Shown: positions 20,526 through 32,261 of the stretch, piece by piece | Numbering within the stretch: position 1 is the first letter of the stretch | Layout of the letters: every line of letters begins with the position of its first letter | From: Gnetum montanum | Lineage: Eukaryota; Streptophyta; Gnetopsida; Gnetales; Gnetaceae | DNA: 64,000 bases | Reading direction: 5' to 3' | Assembly: GCA_015680685.1 (NCBI GenBank) | Contig: MNCI01001451.1 | Span: 6,503 to 70,502, forward strand | Made by a program: the position numbers and the translations under genes | Notes under the pieces: generated by a model | The model's input: the letters and a program-made list of their open reading frames with translations, nothing else | Told to the model about the DNA's origin: nothing | Database searches by the model: none

Positions 20526-22343
20526 TTATTTTGGTGTGCCATGTTTGCTTGCTGCTATAGTTGTTTTAGCCTTCTCCTTATCTTTTTTAGTGTGTTGATT
20601 TTTAAAGGCTAAGTATGCAGGGTCGTGGCTGTTTTGAGCCGCCTCTTCTATGTTTTTGATCTGTACAAAAGCTTGGTTAAGGTTACGCGCATTAAGATAG
20701 TACAACTTGGATTTAAAAAAGTCATTAACGGCCCCTTTTAGAATAGTAAGCAGGTATGTTTGGGAGATTCGCTCATGTAGCTCGTTGAGAGTAGCGCTCC
20801 ACCTCTGAATGAATTTCTGCACAGGTTCGAGCGGCGCTTACTTAACCTGTATAAGGCTGTCCAATGTCGCCTCAGGTTTCAAGTTATATTTGAACCTAGT
20901 CACGAACTGATGCAACAACTCTTCCAAGGAGAATATAGAGTTCCTCAACAAGGCCCGGTACCAATCGAGTGCTCTCCCGGCAAGGGACATAGGGAACACT
21001 CGCAAAATGGCATGGGGCCATGCCTGGAGTAACACGCATTCTAACCTAAACGTTATGAGGTGTGCATTGGGGTCCGTCTCCCCATTATACTTAGTTAGTG
21101 TCGGCAATGATATGCCTTTGGGCAAGGTTAGAGGCAGGATGGAAGGGCTGATGGGGTCATCGTGGTAGAAATGCACTACCTTCAGCTCTCCGTCAGTAGC
21201 CGTTTTGAGGTGCTTTACCTCGTCAGTAAGTTCTTGCATTAATTTTTTGGCGTCTGCCTAGTCTTGGGCACTCGGTGACATGGCAGCTTGAGGTTGTGGT
21301 ATATTATACAAGTTAGAGTGTTGGATGGTAGGTTGAAAAGCCAAAAGTTGTGCGGCCGGTGGCTATGCTTGTGGGATGTTTATAGCGTGTGGCACCGGGG
21401 GCGGCACATTGTAGGCGAGGGGTTGTCGTTGCTGCGGTTGTAGCTGTACTTGGGGAATGTTGGCTGGTGGAATCATATGGGGTGGCACGTGGTGGTGAGA
21501 GGGTTGATGTGATGGCATACCCATTGCCGCCCATTGAGCGGTCACATTTTGTGCAGAAACCCCCTGTTGGGTTACAGCGGTGGAAGGGGCCCCGTGCGTT
21601 TGGATGTGGGGAATGTAGTGGGCGGACGTGGATGCTGGTATCACATGTGGCATCCCTATCACTCAAGGTGCGAAGGTTGCTCCCATGTTATCATGCGGGG
21701 GTGGTGCTTGCGATGACGGGCCAGCTGCTGCAGCGAGGATGATAGCGAGAGGGAGCGTGCTGAATTGCGGGTCAGTCGGAGGAGGAACATGAGCAAATGA
21801 GGATGTTTCTGGCAGAGGCATTTGTGCGTGGGTGAGTCTGAAGGGCTGGAGGGGCATGACCTCCCCTGCGCCTGGATGAAACATGGGGTTGACATGGTTT
21901 TGTGAACTGAGGGTATGATAGGAGTCTTCGTGCTCGGATTGGGCAGCGAACTTATCCTCCTCTTCCGATTGGAAATCCACTGCGGGCTAATCCAACGACT
22001 GGCTCCTTTGCAGGAGGAGTCGTGTGACGAGCTCTGAATACTGTTTTGGAACAGGGATTATATCGTACGGAGAGGGGATGAACTTGCGTCCCCCCCTGTA
22101 GAAGAGTTCATACTGCCTCTTTCCCTCCATTTCGGCTCGATCTACTGCCAGACCAGCTTGTATCTTCATACATATGAAGTTATACTGGTCCTGGGTTATA
22201 ATGTTAGAGGTTGGGTTCCTCCCTTGCAACCTTAGGGACTGGCAGGGCCCTGCTATGGGTTGTGCCCCGGGCTGGTGGACGGCCATGGTGCTCACGACGT
22301 CGGTGACTTGAGCGGTTGCGGCAGTGGTGTTTACGGGGTTCAT
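20526..22343 (-). pseudogene. gag of the Tat element
   Basis: One frame runs from ATG at 22,343 to 20,526, broken only by single stops (near 21,985, 21,660, 21,361, 21,259 and 20,835), each explicable as CAG/CAA/CGA to TAG/TAA/TGA. The N-terminal part is variable and rich in Gln/Pro/His. The retrotransposon gag core lies at 21,239-20,540: SLPTLTKYNGETDPNAHLI, AWPHAILRVFPMSLAGRALD, WYRALL, LLHQFVTRFKYNLKPEATLD, and WSATLNELHERI. It would form the virus-like particle in the cytoplasm. No zinc knuckle is visible before the spacer. Confidence 0.88.
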
Positions 22344-22389
22344 GATGACCTGTTAAGGGTATGACATGATGTAGAGGTGCGAAATTAGT

Positions 22390-22968
22390 GTACTTAGTAT
22401 AGCGTAAACTTAGGTGGTAACATGCAGCGTATACGCTTCAACGTCCAGGGTATAGCGTCAGCGTAGAAAGCGTAAGGAGTGCAGCGTATACGCTAGACAA
22501 TGTATACAGCGTCAGGGTGCAGCGTAAAATAGGAGTACAGCGTATAAGGTGCAATGTAAATTGGAAAGCAGCGTAGACAAGTCTACAACGTAAGGAGCGC
22601 AGCGTATACGCTAGACAGCGTATACAGCGTCAGAGTGTAGCGTACAAAGTGGTATAAATGAACAGTAGCGTGAACTAGTTTGCAGCGTAAAGAGAATAGC
22701 GTAAACAGAATCGCAGAGAAAATGTGCAGCATAGACAAAACCTACTGGTGTAAAAATGTGCAGCATATACTTTATCAGTTGTGTATGGCGTAAGGAAAAT
22801 TTGCGGGGTGAAGCGTGTAGCGTATGTGTGGCAGCGTAGACGTTGGGGTTTCTGTGGACAAAGTCCACATGGAGTTGACAGCGTAGACGCTCGAAAACTT
22901 GCAGAGAGTGAGTTTTGAACAGGGCAGCGTAAACGCTGATCAGCGTAGAGGTAAGGTTTTAGGCGGAG
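22390..22968. repeat. Leader region with GCGTATACGC-type repeats
   Basis: About 580 bp between the primer-binding site and gag, densely filled with AGCGTATACGCT, AGCGTAGAC and AGCGTAAAC motifs, some in a larger repeat (CAGCGTATACGCTAGACA twice, near 22,482 and 22,600). This is the third place where the motif of U3 and the antisense intron occurs. There is no coding potential. Confidence 0.85.
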
Positions 22969-22986
22969 GCCCTTCTTCTAGCGCCA
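22969..22986 (-). other. Primer-binding site of the Tat element
   Basis: On the minus strand, five bases after the LTR end, the sequence reads TGGCGCTAGAAGAAGGGC, beginning with the TGG that pairs with a tRNA 3' CCA. I cannot assign the tRNA with confidence. Its position confirms the minus orientation of the element. Confidence 0.65.
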
Positions 22987-22991
22987 ATTTC

Positions 22992-24224
22992 TGTACCGCC
23001 TGAAATCGTCGGTCTCCGGCTGGAAGGAAACAGAGACCATGGGATCGCAGGACGCGCACAGAAGACCCTACCTTCGCCTGAGGGTGAGCTGGAATGAACG
23101 AAGGTAGAGTACCTTGGGTAGTCCACACGCGGATCAGACAAGGATTTCCTCGAACGTACACTAAAGTGCTATACGCTGGGTTATACGTAAACGGCGTAAC
23201 AGGCGTGAATCAGAGTGTAAACGGCGTAAGCAACGTAAACGATGTGAACAGAGCGTAAACAAGCTTAAACAGAATACGCGCAAAAATTAATGCGGACTGT
23301 AAACAATTGTAGGAAGAAAATGTAACAATGGTATTACAGAATGAAAATACATGCACCGATCAAACGTAGTTGTGAGTGGAACACAAGGTGGATGAAAGCC
23401 TCGGTGGGTGCAGGGGTGATTGCGGCTGGTTCGCACTGTAAGCACAGCGTAGAGGCTGTATGCTCAGCGTACAGGGTTGTCTAGCGTAATAGGTTTTATG
23501 CTCTGGTTCGCAGCGTCTATGTTCTCTAGTGTGCTCTGGGAATTTGCCAACCGTCTAGATTTCGTGAAAAATTGGGGTTTTATACAGGTTTTGATGGCAG
23601 ACTCAGGTTGGACGACACGTGGCGCATTGACCGGGTGCAAGGGCGTAAAATTTACAAGTGTACAATATGTTACATTTGCCGGGCGTATACGCTATCTGCA
23701 GCGAGCGTAGACTGTGGGCGTATACGCTGGGGGTGTTGAGTGTATGCGAACTTGGGCGTAGATGTCGTTGACGCTGGCATATACGCTGATGGATGCTGGG
23801 CGTATACGCTGAAGTGCTAGGCGTATACGCTGGGGCGTATACGCTGATGTGCTGGGCGTATATGCCAGGCGTATACGCTGATGGTTGCTGCCTTGTGCCA
23901 AATCTCGCTCTGTAGTGTTGTTTTCATGTCGTCTTTAAAGGTTTCATACCGGGCGTATGCACCTGTTGTTCCTGGTGAGCGTACATGCGGGGCGTGTACG
24001 CTGGACGTCTACGCTAGGCGTATATGCTGGGCGTATACGTTGGGAACGTACACTAGGGTGTATACGCTAGGCGTATATGCTGGAACTGCATACTTAGTGA
24101 AAATTGAGCATCTGATCTCTGAAGTTGCCATGTTTGACACCCGACGTAGCTGTGGTCGTCCGGGGGTCCCAGGGACCTGCTTGGTGTTGGACGAGTACTA
24201 AGCTCCAAATTTTGTGGTGTTTCA
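22992..24224 (-). repeat. 5' LTR of the Tat element
   Basis: Begins TGTACCGCCTGAAATCG and ends GGTGTTTCA on the plus strand, immediately followed by GGTAT. It is 1,233 bp, with U3 at the high-coordinate end. The palindrome array (about 23,683-24,080) differs from that of the partner LTR by duplications and losses of units. TATAAAA on the minus strand at 23,578-23,584. Confidence 0.95.
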
Positions 24225-24508
24225 GGTATAACCAAATCTGCATTGCATTAGAAGATCCAGAGAAGACTACATTCACCAATCCATGGGGGATGTTTACCTA
24301 TAGGCAAATGTCTTTTGGCTTGTGTAATGCCCCTACTACCTTCCAAAGACTTGTATTAAATATCTTCCAAAAATAAATTAGCAATGGAGTGGAAGTATTC
24401 ATAGATGAATTTTCCACATATGGGCTATACTTCAAACAAGCCTTGGATCGACTAGAGTAGGTTTTGAAAATATGTGTTGAAACTAATCTAAAGTTCAATT
24501 GCTAGAAT
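24225..24508 (+). pseudogene. C-terminal half of element A reverse transcriptase
   Basis: Starts with the right copy of the GGTAT duplication and continues the interrupted frame: NQICIALEDPEKTTFTNPWG, RQMSFGLCNAPTTFQRLVLN. After a stop it shows VEVFIDEFSTYG in place of the V-F-[VMI]-D-D-F motif, so the second catalytic Asp is Glu. Homology to element C ends abruptly at about 24,507, where the next LTR begins. Confidence 0.85.
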
Positions 24509-25780
24509 GTGAGCAAGAGAGAGAATGGAACTGCCCTAAACGAGGGAGCATAGTTAACTATAAAGAAAAGTTTAAAAGGTACGTGGTGTACAACAGGCAC
24601 AGTAGGCATGCATAGTCATAGTCTCAAGGTGTCTGGCTGTGAAGAACTAATGTTGTCATGAAGTCTGAGCCTACTAGGTTGGTTGCCACAGTATCCTACA
24701 AGCTACAGTGGTGTATGGTGTGCTGGGCAATGTACAATGATGCTGTGATGTCCCAAAGTTTGTCAAGATGCTAAGGATGCTTGCGTGCAAGAGTAATGCC
24801 AAAGTGCCAACAGATAAATGAAAATGCCAACTTCTAAAACATGAAGCATAGGGGTATTTATAGGCTTAGGGTTAGCATGAATTGTGGATCGGGTGCCACG
24901 TGGAAAAGAGGTAGCTAGGAGTACACTAGCCCCAGCTACGCTTCCACTGAAGCAAAATGGTATTTTGCTGGTGTGCTTTAATGGACCCTATGAGACTATA
25001 GACTATGACTATTCTACCAAGACTACATGTGTGAGTGCCAAACAGACCGCAAAGTACCTGAAAACAATGCAAAACAGTGTAATTTAGAGACTATGCTCTG
25101 GGACTATGCTGCCCACTCTCTTAAGTGGTGTTAAGCGTAGGTACAATTTGGGCGAAAATGGGGGGGGTGCAAAAGAGATAAATCTTGCTGATCTTTCTTG
25201 CCAAAGGGATGTTAGAGTTGAGATGCCAGCTAGTGCTGAGTTTTGGAGGCTTCTAGAGGTAGTTCTACATGACTACATTGACTATGCTCTGGATCATAGC
25301 CCTGGAAGTTAGGCAAATCTTACAAGAAAATGATGCTCAGTGTGAGCTACACTCTAGAGTGTAGCCTTGACACTTGGAAAAATCTAGTGAAGATGATGTG
25401 CCCATGCAAACTATGCTAACTATGCTCTGGAGTGTAGTAGGGAGCATAGGCTTGAGAGTTAGAAAACCTACTAAACTATTTTTTCCATCCCAATCATGCT
25501 TAGTAGCCTCTGGCTTAATAGTAAGGCAAATTTGCAAAATTGATCATTCTAAGGATGACTGCACTGACTACACTCTAGAGCATAGTCTCGGCAGGGTGAG
25601 TGTAGCCAAAACACTTAGAAAAAATTTGCCAAGTTTTGACATAGAAAATTTTGCAAATCTGGACTATCTATGCCAACTATGCTGATTACACTCTGGAGTA
25701 TAGTCCCAGTAGTGGGGAGCATAGTCTTGACACTTACAAAAAATATGCCAAGTTTTGACACTTAGCCAAATTTGCAATTG
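24508..25780 (-). repeat. Probable LTR of another family, minus orientation, rich in palindromes
   Basis: Homology to Ty3 pol stops at 24,507, and the next bases are TGTGAGCAAG, a plausible LTR edge. On the minus strand a TATA box (CCTATAAATACC) lies at about 24,850-24,861. Upstream of it (25,000-25,740 on the plus strand) are many copies of ACTATGCTCTGG/CTACACTC motifs, including a perfect 20-bp palindrome at 25,346-25,365. The right boundary is not seen. Confidence 0.45.
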
Positions 25781-27612
25781 AGACCCAGGAGCCCAAATTT
25801 GCTAGTGTTTCAATTGTCATCACTAATGCTATTGTTGGGGCTTTTACTTCTACTGTTGGAGGCATTTTGATTGAGGTAACTCTCTAAGGAGTTAATGCCA
25901 TTCTTGGCATTTCTAGCTCTAAAGTTTATAGGGTTACCATTCATTCTATTTCAAATATTTTCTGAAATGGTGTAATTCCTATTTTCCACAGTGAGTTCTG
26001 TGATGCTCTTTTTGGTCAATAAGTATCATTGAGAAGTGGCAAAGTTCTTAAAAGTTAGATGGCCCTAGATGCTTCTACACTCTCCCTTATTGTGTTGTAT
26101 AATATCATTGTTAAAGGGGGAATTTACAATTATTTGTTACTAACTTAAGCTTTTGTCCTATATTATCTTCTTACTAGTCATCCATTAGACTTGCGACATA
26201 TCCTTTGTAGAGATATGTTGGGACTTTTCACTAGAGAAAGAGTTTATGGGCATCATCTTCTTATCAGTCTGTTAATTTGTTAGATAGAAGTTCCTATTCT
26301 TGACATGCATCTACTAAAAGGTAAAATAAGTCTTAGTAAATATTCAGAGAAAAGAAGTACTACTCACACAAAACCTATAGAACCAAGCTCTAGACCTCAG
26401 AAAGCAAGAAAGAAGAAAGCTTCATCACCTTCCAAGGTTTCTCCTCAACTGAGAATGTCCAAGTGAAATCAACTCTCAAGGAGATGCTAAGACTCTTGGG
26501 ATGATTGGATGAAACCTCTCTTACCTTTGTAAGAGAATGGATGTAATTGATGAACTTCTTCCTCCAGATGGGTAGCAATTTGAGGAGATTACCATTCCTC
26601 TCATGTCTTACAATAATAAGGACTACCCCACACTAGCCAGGCACTCTACAACTACTGGGCCATCCCAGGCATATGACTTGGAAAATGCCTTTGATTTCGA
26701 GGATCTTGATGCACTACTAGCACATACCTAGGGGGAGTTTCTTGATCTCACAAAACCTGACCCCACTCTCATATTTATGAGGATGCTCTTCAAACCTTTA
26801 AGTAATAGGTGATGGAGAGCATCGTTGGGACCACATCTTAGTGAAGATCAATTGATCCCATTACATACCAAAGGAAGGATGCTTCCTCATCTTCCTAGCA
26901 AGCTTCATTTCATCCACTCGCATCATCTCAGTTTTAGATGAAGCTATGTCACCATAGAGCTCCTATCACAATTCCATTTTTAGATGATGATGATGAGCAG
27001 CATATCTCTAGCACCAACACCAATAGTTATGATGATGAAGAGGAGACATATAAGCCCATTGGTATAGCATATAACTCTAATGAAGCTAATGTCAATAAGA
27101 TCAGTGATTAGAGGGCATCATCTCTCTCTCCACTTTTTGAATGATGTCCAAAAAGGGGAAGAGTTTTTGGTTTTTGGCTTTATATGTTGGATTCATATGT
27201 ATGGACTCATATGATGTGATAGTTGATATAGTTGATATTGGATAGCCTAATGCTTTATATTAGCTTTATATATTCTAGTTATTTATGTATGGTGACAGCA
27301 CTTGTTCTAGTCAGTTGGTGACATGCATCTCAATTTGTTATAATTTGGAGATAGGTTATGCTTTTTCCATTTATATGAACATTTGGATTACATATGATGG
27401 ACATCTTTTAGGTAGCCCTTGAAGGTTCCAATTTTTCTTGTGGACTCATGTGATTTGGACCCATTGATTTAAGCCAGTATATCCTTATTTTAGTAATACC
27501 CTCTAATGCCATTGAAATTTTTATATATACATCTTAAATGCTTTCATTGCTTATCATATAATTTTTATATATTATGGAATGTACTAACCCATTTTCTTAA
27601 GTTTTGGACATC
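25780..27612 (+). pseudogene. Decayed internal region of a Copia-like element
   Basis: Frames full of stops. Segments such as TNAIVGAFTSTVGGILIEV and LASTLSLIVLYNIIV (25,820-26,120) look like a plant transposon-associated protein of unknown function. The assignment to Copia rests mainly on the polypurine tract and LTR that end the region. TCCAAAAAGGGGAAGAG near 27,148 looks like a second, internal polypurine-like site. No reverse transcriptase or integrase could be read. Confidence 0.4.
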
Positions 27613-27615
27613 ACC

Positions 27616-27629
27616 AAAAAGGGGGAGAT
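27616..27629 (+). other. Polypurine tract of Copia element
   Basis: AAAAAGGGGGAGAT directly before TGTTGACC, the classical junction of Sirevirus-like Copia elements (C-A-A-A-A-A-G-G-G-G-G-A-G). It fixes the following sequence as a 3' LTR in plus orientation. Confidence 0.75.
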
Positions 27630-28728
27630 TGTTGACCTTTTGGTATGTCAAAATCTTAGAAAAAATGGAAAATGTAGAAATGTATTTGTGCTTGTAGCCT
27701 TTCAAGACCAAGAAAAAGCAAATCATGCTAAGACTTTAAAAGGATAGCTAAGCTAGAACGAGAGTTATGTCAAGATGTCATTATGAGAGTTGAGAAGAAA
27801 GGATGAGAGCCAGAATTCAAATGAAGTCTATAAGCCAAATGAAGATGTTTCGAGGACTACCGAGATGCCCAATGGCAAAGGAATACTCCAAAATTCAAAA
27901 TGGTCTTGCAAAGTAGATGTCTCAAATTGACAGTAGACATCTACCTCTTGAGATAAATGTTTATGGGTAGATGTCTAAGTATAGATATCTACATTTCTAA
28001 GTAGATGTCTCTCTTAAATTGAGGTTTTTTGTAGATAGATGTCTCATCTTTAAAGTAGATGTCCAAACTAGCCATTTAATAGATGTTGCACAAAATTTGA
28101 GGAGTTTTTTGAAACTCAAAGGGTATAAGACTAAGTGAAATTCTTCGAAAATATGCAAGTAATGTTCATTGAAAAGATCTATCCTTGGCTATTCAAAGAG
28201 AATTTATTTTTGTCCTTCATTGATTCACCATTTGTATGTATTGTATGTAGTGAGCTTCATTTGCAATGACTATAAATCAAGTTCCACTCTTTTCTTGATC
28301 TTTTTCTTTCTGTGTAGCCCTATAAGGTTTATGTGCTTCATGTGGGAAGGCATCTTCATTGAGCTTGTATGGACCTTGTGAGGTTGAGGGGTTTTGCAGC
28401 AACAAAACACTCCAATGCAAAGCTCACATTTTGTAAAGATTGTTGGATCCTTTAAACCACATTTTGAGCTTGTTGGGATCTTGCAGGGTTGAGTTGTTTC
28501 ATAGTGACGAAACACTCTGAAGTGGAGCTCAAATTTTATAAACATTATGGTGCCCTTCAAGCCATATTTTTGAAGTAACAAAGTTTAGAGGTGTGCAAGG
28601 ATTCTACCCTCTGAGTGTGGACTACCCAAGTTGGAAAATCACATAAAAATCATGTTTGATTTTTGTGGCTACAATGATTTTAATTGGGGAACTTATTTAA
28701 CCCCCCTTCTAAGTTCTTAATCCCCACA
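27630..28728 (+). repeat. 3' LTR of a Copia element
   Basis: Starts TGTTGACCTTTTGGTATGTC and ends ...AAGTTCTTAATCCCCACA. It is homologous along its length to the LTR at 51,536-52,710 (shared start, TGTAAGCCCTACGAGGTT-like middle, AGGATTCTACCCTTTGAGTGTGG block, and CTTCTAAGTTCTTA end). Inside U3 (27,910-28,080) the motif GTAGATGTCT and its complement AGACATCTAC recur about eight times. Confidence 0.75.
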
Positions 28729-28739
28729 TTACAAGGGGC

Positions 28740-29135
28740 AAAGGACATCTTTTCATATGTAAAAGTTCACCACGAACTTCTGAAAGTCATCCTGGTATGT
28801 TCTTCTAGTGTGATTTAGATTTGATTATAGCCACTATACCCATTGAGAAAATTGTATTAATTATGTCTTGTAATTGTATCCAACACTTGGTCCACAAATG
28901 ACAGTGAAAAATGACCTTTGAATGTGGCCATGTTCAATAGCCTAAAGTCTATACCAATCCTTCATTGTCCTCCTTTCTTCAGCACAATAACAAGTAGATT
29001 TACCCACTCACTGTCTACCATAGGATAGGTGAATCCTACCATAAGAAGTTTTTCAACTTTGTTTTTGACAACTTGGTTCAACTTTGGATTCAATCTCCTC
29101 TGTGGTTGCTTCTAGGGTTTGATGTAGGAGTTTGT
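28740..29135 (-). pseudogene. Ty3/gypsy reverse transcriptase fragment (minus strand)
   Basis: The minus strand reads RRLNPKLNQVVKNKVEKLL, VGFTYPMVDSEWVN, then FSLSFVDQVLDTI and FLNGYSGYNQI with stops. These are the same motifs as in elements A and C (SEWV, FVDQVLD, GYSGYNQI). It stops where the Copia LTR abuts it at 28,729, so the Copia element probably inserted into this fragment. Confidence 0.75.
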
Positions 29136-30640
29136 ATAGATCTAATGCTAGCACATGCGTGGATTAATTCCAGTTAATTCATCATATGACTAGGCAAATG
29201 TTGTTGGCCATTTATTTACAACTTTTAGCATCTTCCCTTTCTATTTTTTAGTGATAACGGCATTGATGATTACTAACTTGCCATTTTAAAAAAGTACATA
29301 CTCCAAAGTTGTTGGTAAAGATAAAAGAAAACAATAAAAATTATTTCACTCAAATATAATGTCATACAATCAATTTGATCCACGCTACAGGCACTTAGAG
29401 GAAAAAGTTCACTAAATTCTACAAAAAGGAATTGTAAGTCTAGCTAAGGTATCAACCAAATGGTGTTATAAATATGGTAGGTGTGCACACTTATATAGGT
29501 AATGTTTGGATTACCTATGTAGGCTACTATCTCTGGCTAGTACCATAGTCGCTTCTTGTCTTAATGCCACATCCTCACGTGCTAAGCATAATTATTTATG
29601 TTTTTCTAGCCCCCAGAAACCATTGACTATCTCTTCCCTTTGAGGGATGAGGAATAGTTTTGACACTAACCAAAGGGTGGGGCATGTGTATCTCGAATCT
29701 ATCTTACTATAATAAAAGCACAAAAAAGCACAGGAATAACTAATATATATAATTTTGATGCTACCAGGGGCTATTATGGATGTTGGCGTATGTTTGGTAA
29801 GTAACTTACTCTTGCTTCTTGGCACTCTACATTGGTCACTTAGCACTTATATTCATGAGGCTTCAATAGCTAGTCTGTATTATGAAATACACAAGTTGAT
29901 GGAACTCTAGACAAAGGTAAGATTGGCTCGAGTTCTCACTAAGAGAGGGAGACTGAATGAAAGAGGCTACCTATGTTATGAAAAGCTCATGTAGAGTTCA
30001 ACCCTCATAGAATTGAAAGCCCCTATATCATTCACTGTGACTTTATCTACCTTTGTTCTAAGGTACTAGATAATGGTCCACTTGAAAGTGGTACAACTAG
30101 TAGTTGGTCTCTTAGCAAAATTAAAACTTTAAGAAACAAACACATCTCGGAAGAAGTCTAATATCCTAATGACCCTTAAATGCCAATGAAAATATAGCTA
30201 ATTAATGAATTTGTTAGTTCATGGCTAACCCTATATAAGTTGATGCCATGTTTAAAGCATAGATATGTTCTAAGCAAACTTGAGACAATAATCTACAAGT
30301 ATAGCATTCGTTCATACCCTTGTACGTAGAAGGGTTGCAGCTCCCTCCCCTCCATAACATTTATAGTGGAAAGGGATCCCATCGTAGACTTCTTACAGTG
30401 ACGACAATTCATTAAGTAGGCTAACTCATTGCAGTTTAACTTGCCCCTTCCTGGTTAAGTCTTTTACTTGATACATAGATATTCAGTGCAACAAGTGAAG
30501 GCAGTCACCCCCTAATCCACAATGACCTAGACAAACGACGTATAGGGAATACCATGAAACGAATATTTACAAGACACCATATTTTATTTATTATCAAATG
30601 TGTCATTCTTTTCATCTCTGTAAATATCTCCTCAAAGATA
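29136..30640. other. No gene recognised (decayed Ty3 upstream region likely)
   Basis: 1.5 kb without a usable reading frame. Given the minus-strand reverse transcriptase fragment to its left, decayed linker or protease sequence is likely, but I could not read any motif. Confidence 0.4.
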
Positions 30641-30785
30641 ACAGCGCTGGATAAGGACAAATAGCAAAAACTCTATAAAAATCCACCCAGATTTGCGTTC
30701 ATCCACAGGCTACAGTACGGAAAAGTGAACAGTGGGAAAATTGTGAAATTTGTATTCCAGGGATGTGATTCGTGACAACAGAAAA

Positions 30786-30839
30786 GGCCATGAAATCCCT
30801 GTAACAATAAAAATGGCCATGAAATCCCTGTAACAATAA
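30786..30839. repeat. Two 25-bp direct repeats
   Basis: GGCCATGAAATCCCTGTAACAATAA occurs at 30,786-30,810 and 30,815-30,839, identical, with a 29-bp period. A further loose repeat, CAAGTTACTGAAAGATT..., occurs three times at 31,113-31,221. This is local tandem duplication in intergenic DNA downstream of the NHL gene. Confidence 0.85.
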
Positions 30840-32261
30840 GGTTGATTTGATGTCCGCCTCTAAACAGTAGGATATTGCTCACACTTTCAACAACAAGATC
30901 CATAACTTTTATAAATTCACATTAGAGGATAGGATGGCATGGGACCCATCCTATCTTTTTGGCACTAAAGGGCAGCCATGGAGAATGGGGAGAATCTAGA
31001 AAAGCCTGTGCACACAATGACAAACTGTGATGCCATTCCTCCCTCCCACTGGCCGTGCTTTTAAGCACAGAAATGTGTTTTGACGGCTCAATGCTTATCT
31101 TGCCCTTGCAGGTCAAGTTACTGAAAGATTTTTTGCAGTTCAAGTTACTGAAAGATTAATGGATCAGGGAATGGAAGAAGGTCTAACTGCCTTTGCCGAT
31201 CCAGGGTTACCGGAAGATTAATGGGTCAGTGAATGACTGAAAGAAAACCTAACTAGGCTAAAGCTCAAACCCACTTCTCAGCATGGGAGAAGTAAGTATT
31301 TTACCACTAGTTTAGTGGCATATTTATAATACACATTTATTATTTAGGTAAGAGAATCTTCTTTGTTTTCAAATTAATAAAATTTTAGAATTAATTCAAT
31401 GTGAATTGAAATTTTACCAATATTTAGTATTAATTTTTGTAATATCTGTTCAGGTTAAAATTTTGTGTTAGCTTTTGTTGGTATGCACAACTTAGAAAGT
31501 TTGAGTTAGTTTTTATGTTGTTGTCATAAATAAGGATTTATTTTCTATGACAAAGTCCAACCAATTAAAAATTGCAATGAAAAGTTCATATGTTGGCTTG
31601 TCCAGATATTTGTTAGAAGAATGGCAAACCTATTTTTCTATAGCTTTTTTATAGCATAATACTTTGATCTGGCACTGGTTAGGATTGGAATCCGCAATCA
31701 GCTAATCTCAGAGTAAACCGGCTACGCCTATGTCCTACCTGTAAATCAGCCCACAACCAACATGAGACGGACCTGTAAATTTCTTCCTGTAACTTTTGAA
31801 AGTTGACTGGTTGGAAGCAGTACCAGTTCCACAGCGTTAAAGTTCCAATGATAAGACAACACAGTTGTTGGATAACAAATAACCAAAAAGTTTGGAAATG
31901 AACTAATCCTTCTTACAACTGTAATATAAACCTTATGGTGCATAACAAGACGTGGAAGCACTTGCACTACAAAATTCTCCTCCGTTAATATATGCCCAAT
32001 CTTTCCAACATATAACAACCTTTTTGCTAAAAATTGCGTGGGCTGTATACGCAAGACCATAACTCAGGTTTCCATTCATCAAAAATTGATACGAGAATTG
32101 GGAGGGATTGCAGTCTGTCATTACAAAATTTCAACTGATACATTATAAAATTTGGTGGCTTGAAAGTTGGTCCAGAGGGTGCAGAAAATAGCTCTCCCCT
32201 GTACTTGACCGTTTTTGAAAGCTTTCTGCACCTTCATACACATCACCATTTAAATGAGCAA

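Larger units (their letters stand above)
6381..24224 (-). mobile_element. Nested Tat-lineage Ty3/gypsy LTR retrotransposon (17.8 kb)
   Basis: A complete but inactivated element on the minus strand, bounded by TG...CA LTRs and a GGTAT duplication. Coding order on the minus strand is gag (22.3-20.5 kb), protease (19.2 kb), reverse transcriptase (12.0 kb), classical RNase H remnant (11.2 kb), a second archaeal-type RNase H and integrase (11.0-9.1 kb). Two RNase H domains are the hallmark of the Tat/Ogre/Retand lineage (established knowledge). A 5.4-kb block with an opposite-strand spliced gene separates protease from reverse transcriptase. Almost every stop looks like CAG, CGA or TGG turned into TAG, TGA or TAG, the pattern of 5-methylcytosine decay. 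Codon and base composition are clearly GC-richer than the flanks, so it is younger than its host element A. Confidence 0.93.

Noticed and set aside
21363-21742. Additional minus- and plus-strand ORFs overlapping gag
   Set aside because: Shadows of the gag frame (out-of-frame or opposite strand) in a Pro/His/Gln-rich region with low stop density.
22611-22868. Minus-strand 85-codon ORF in the Tat leader
   Set aside because: Composed of leader repeats; begins within non-coding sequence between primer site and gag.
31746-32121. Minus-strand ORFs of 62-104 codons downstream of the NHL gene
   Set aside because: No splice signals linking them to the gene and no known motif; most likely the 3' UTR and intergenic DNA.
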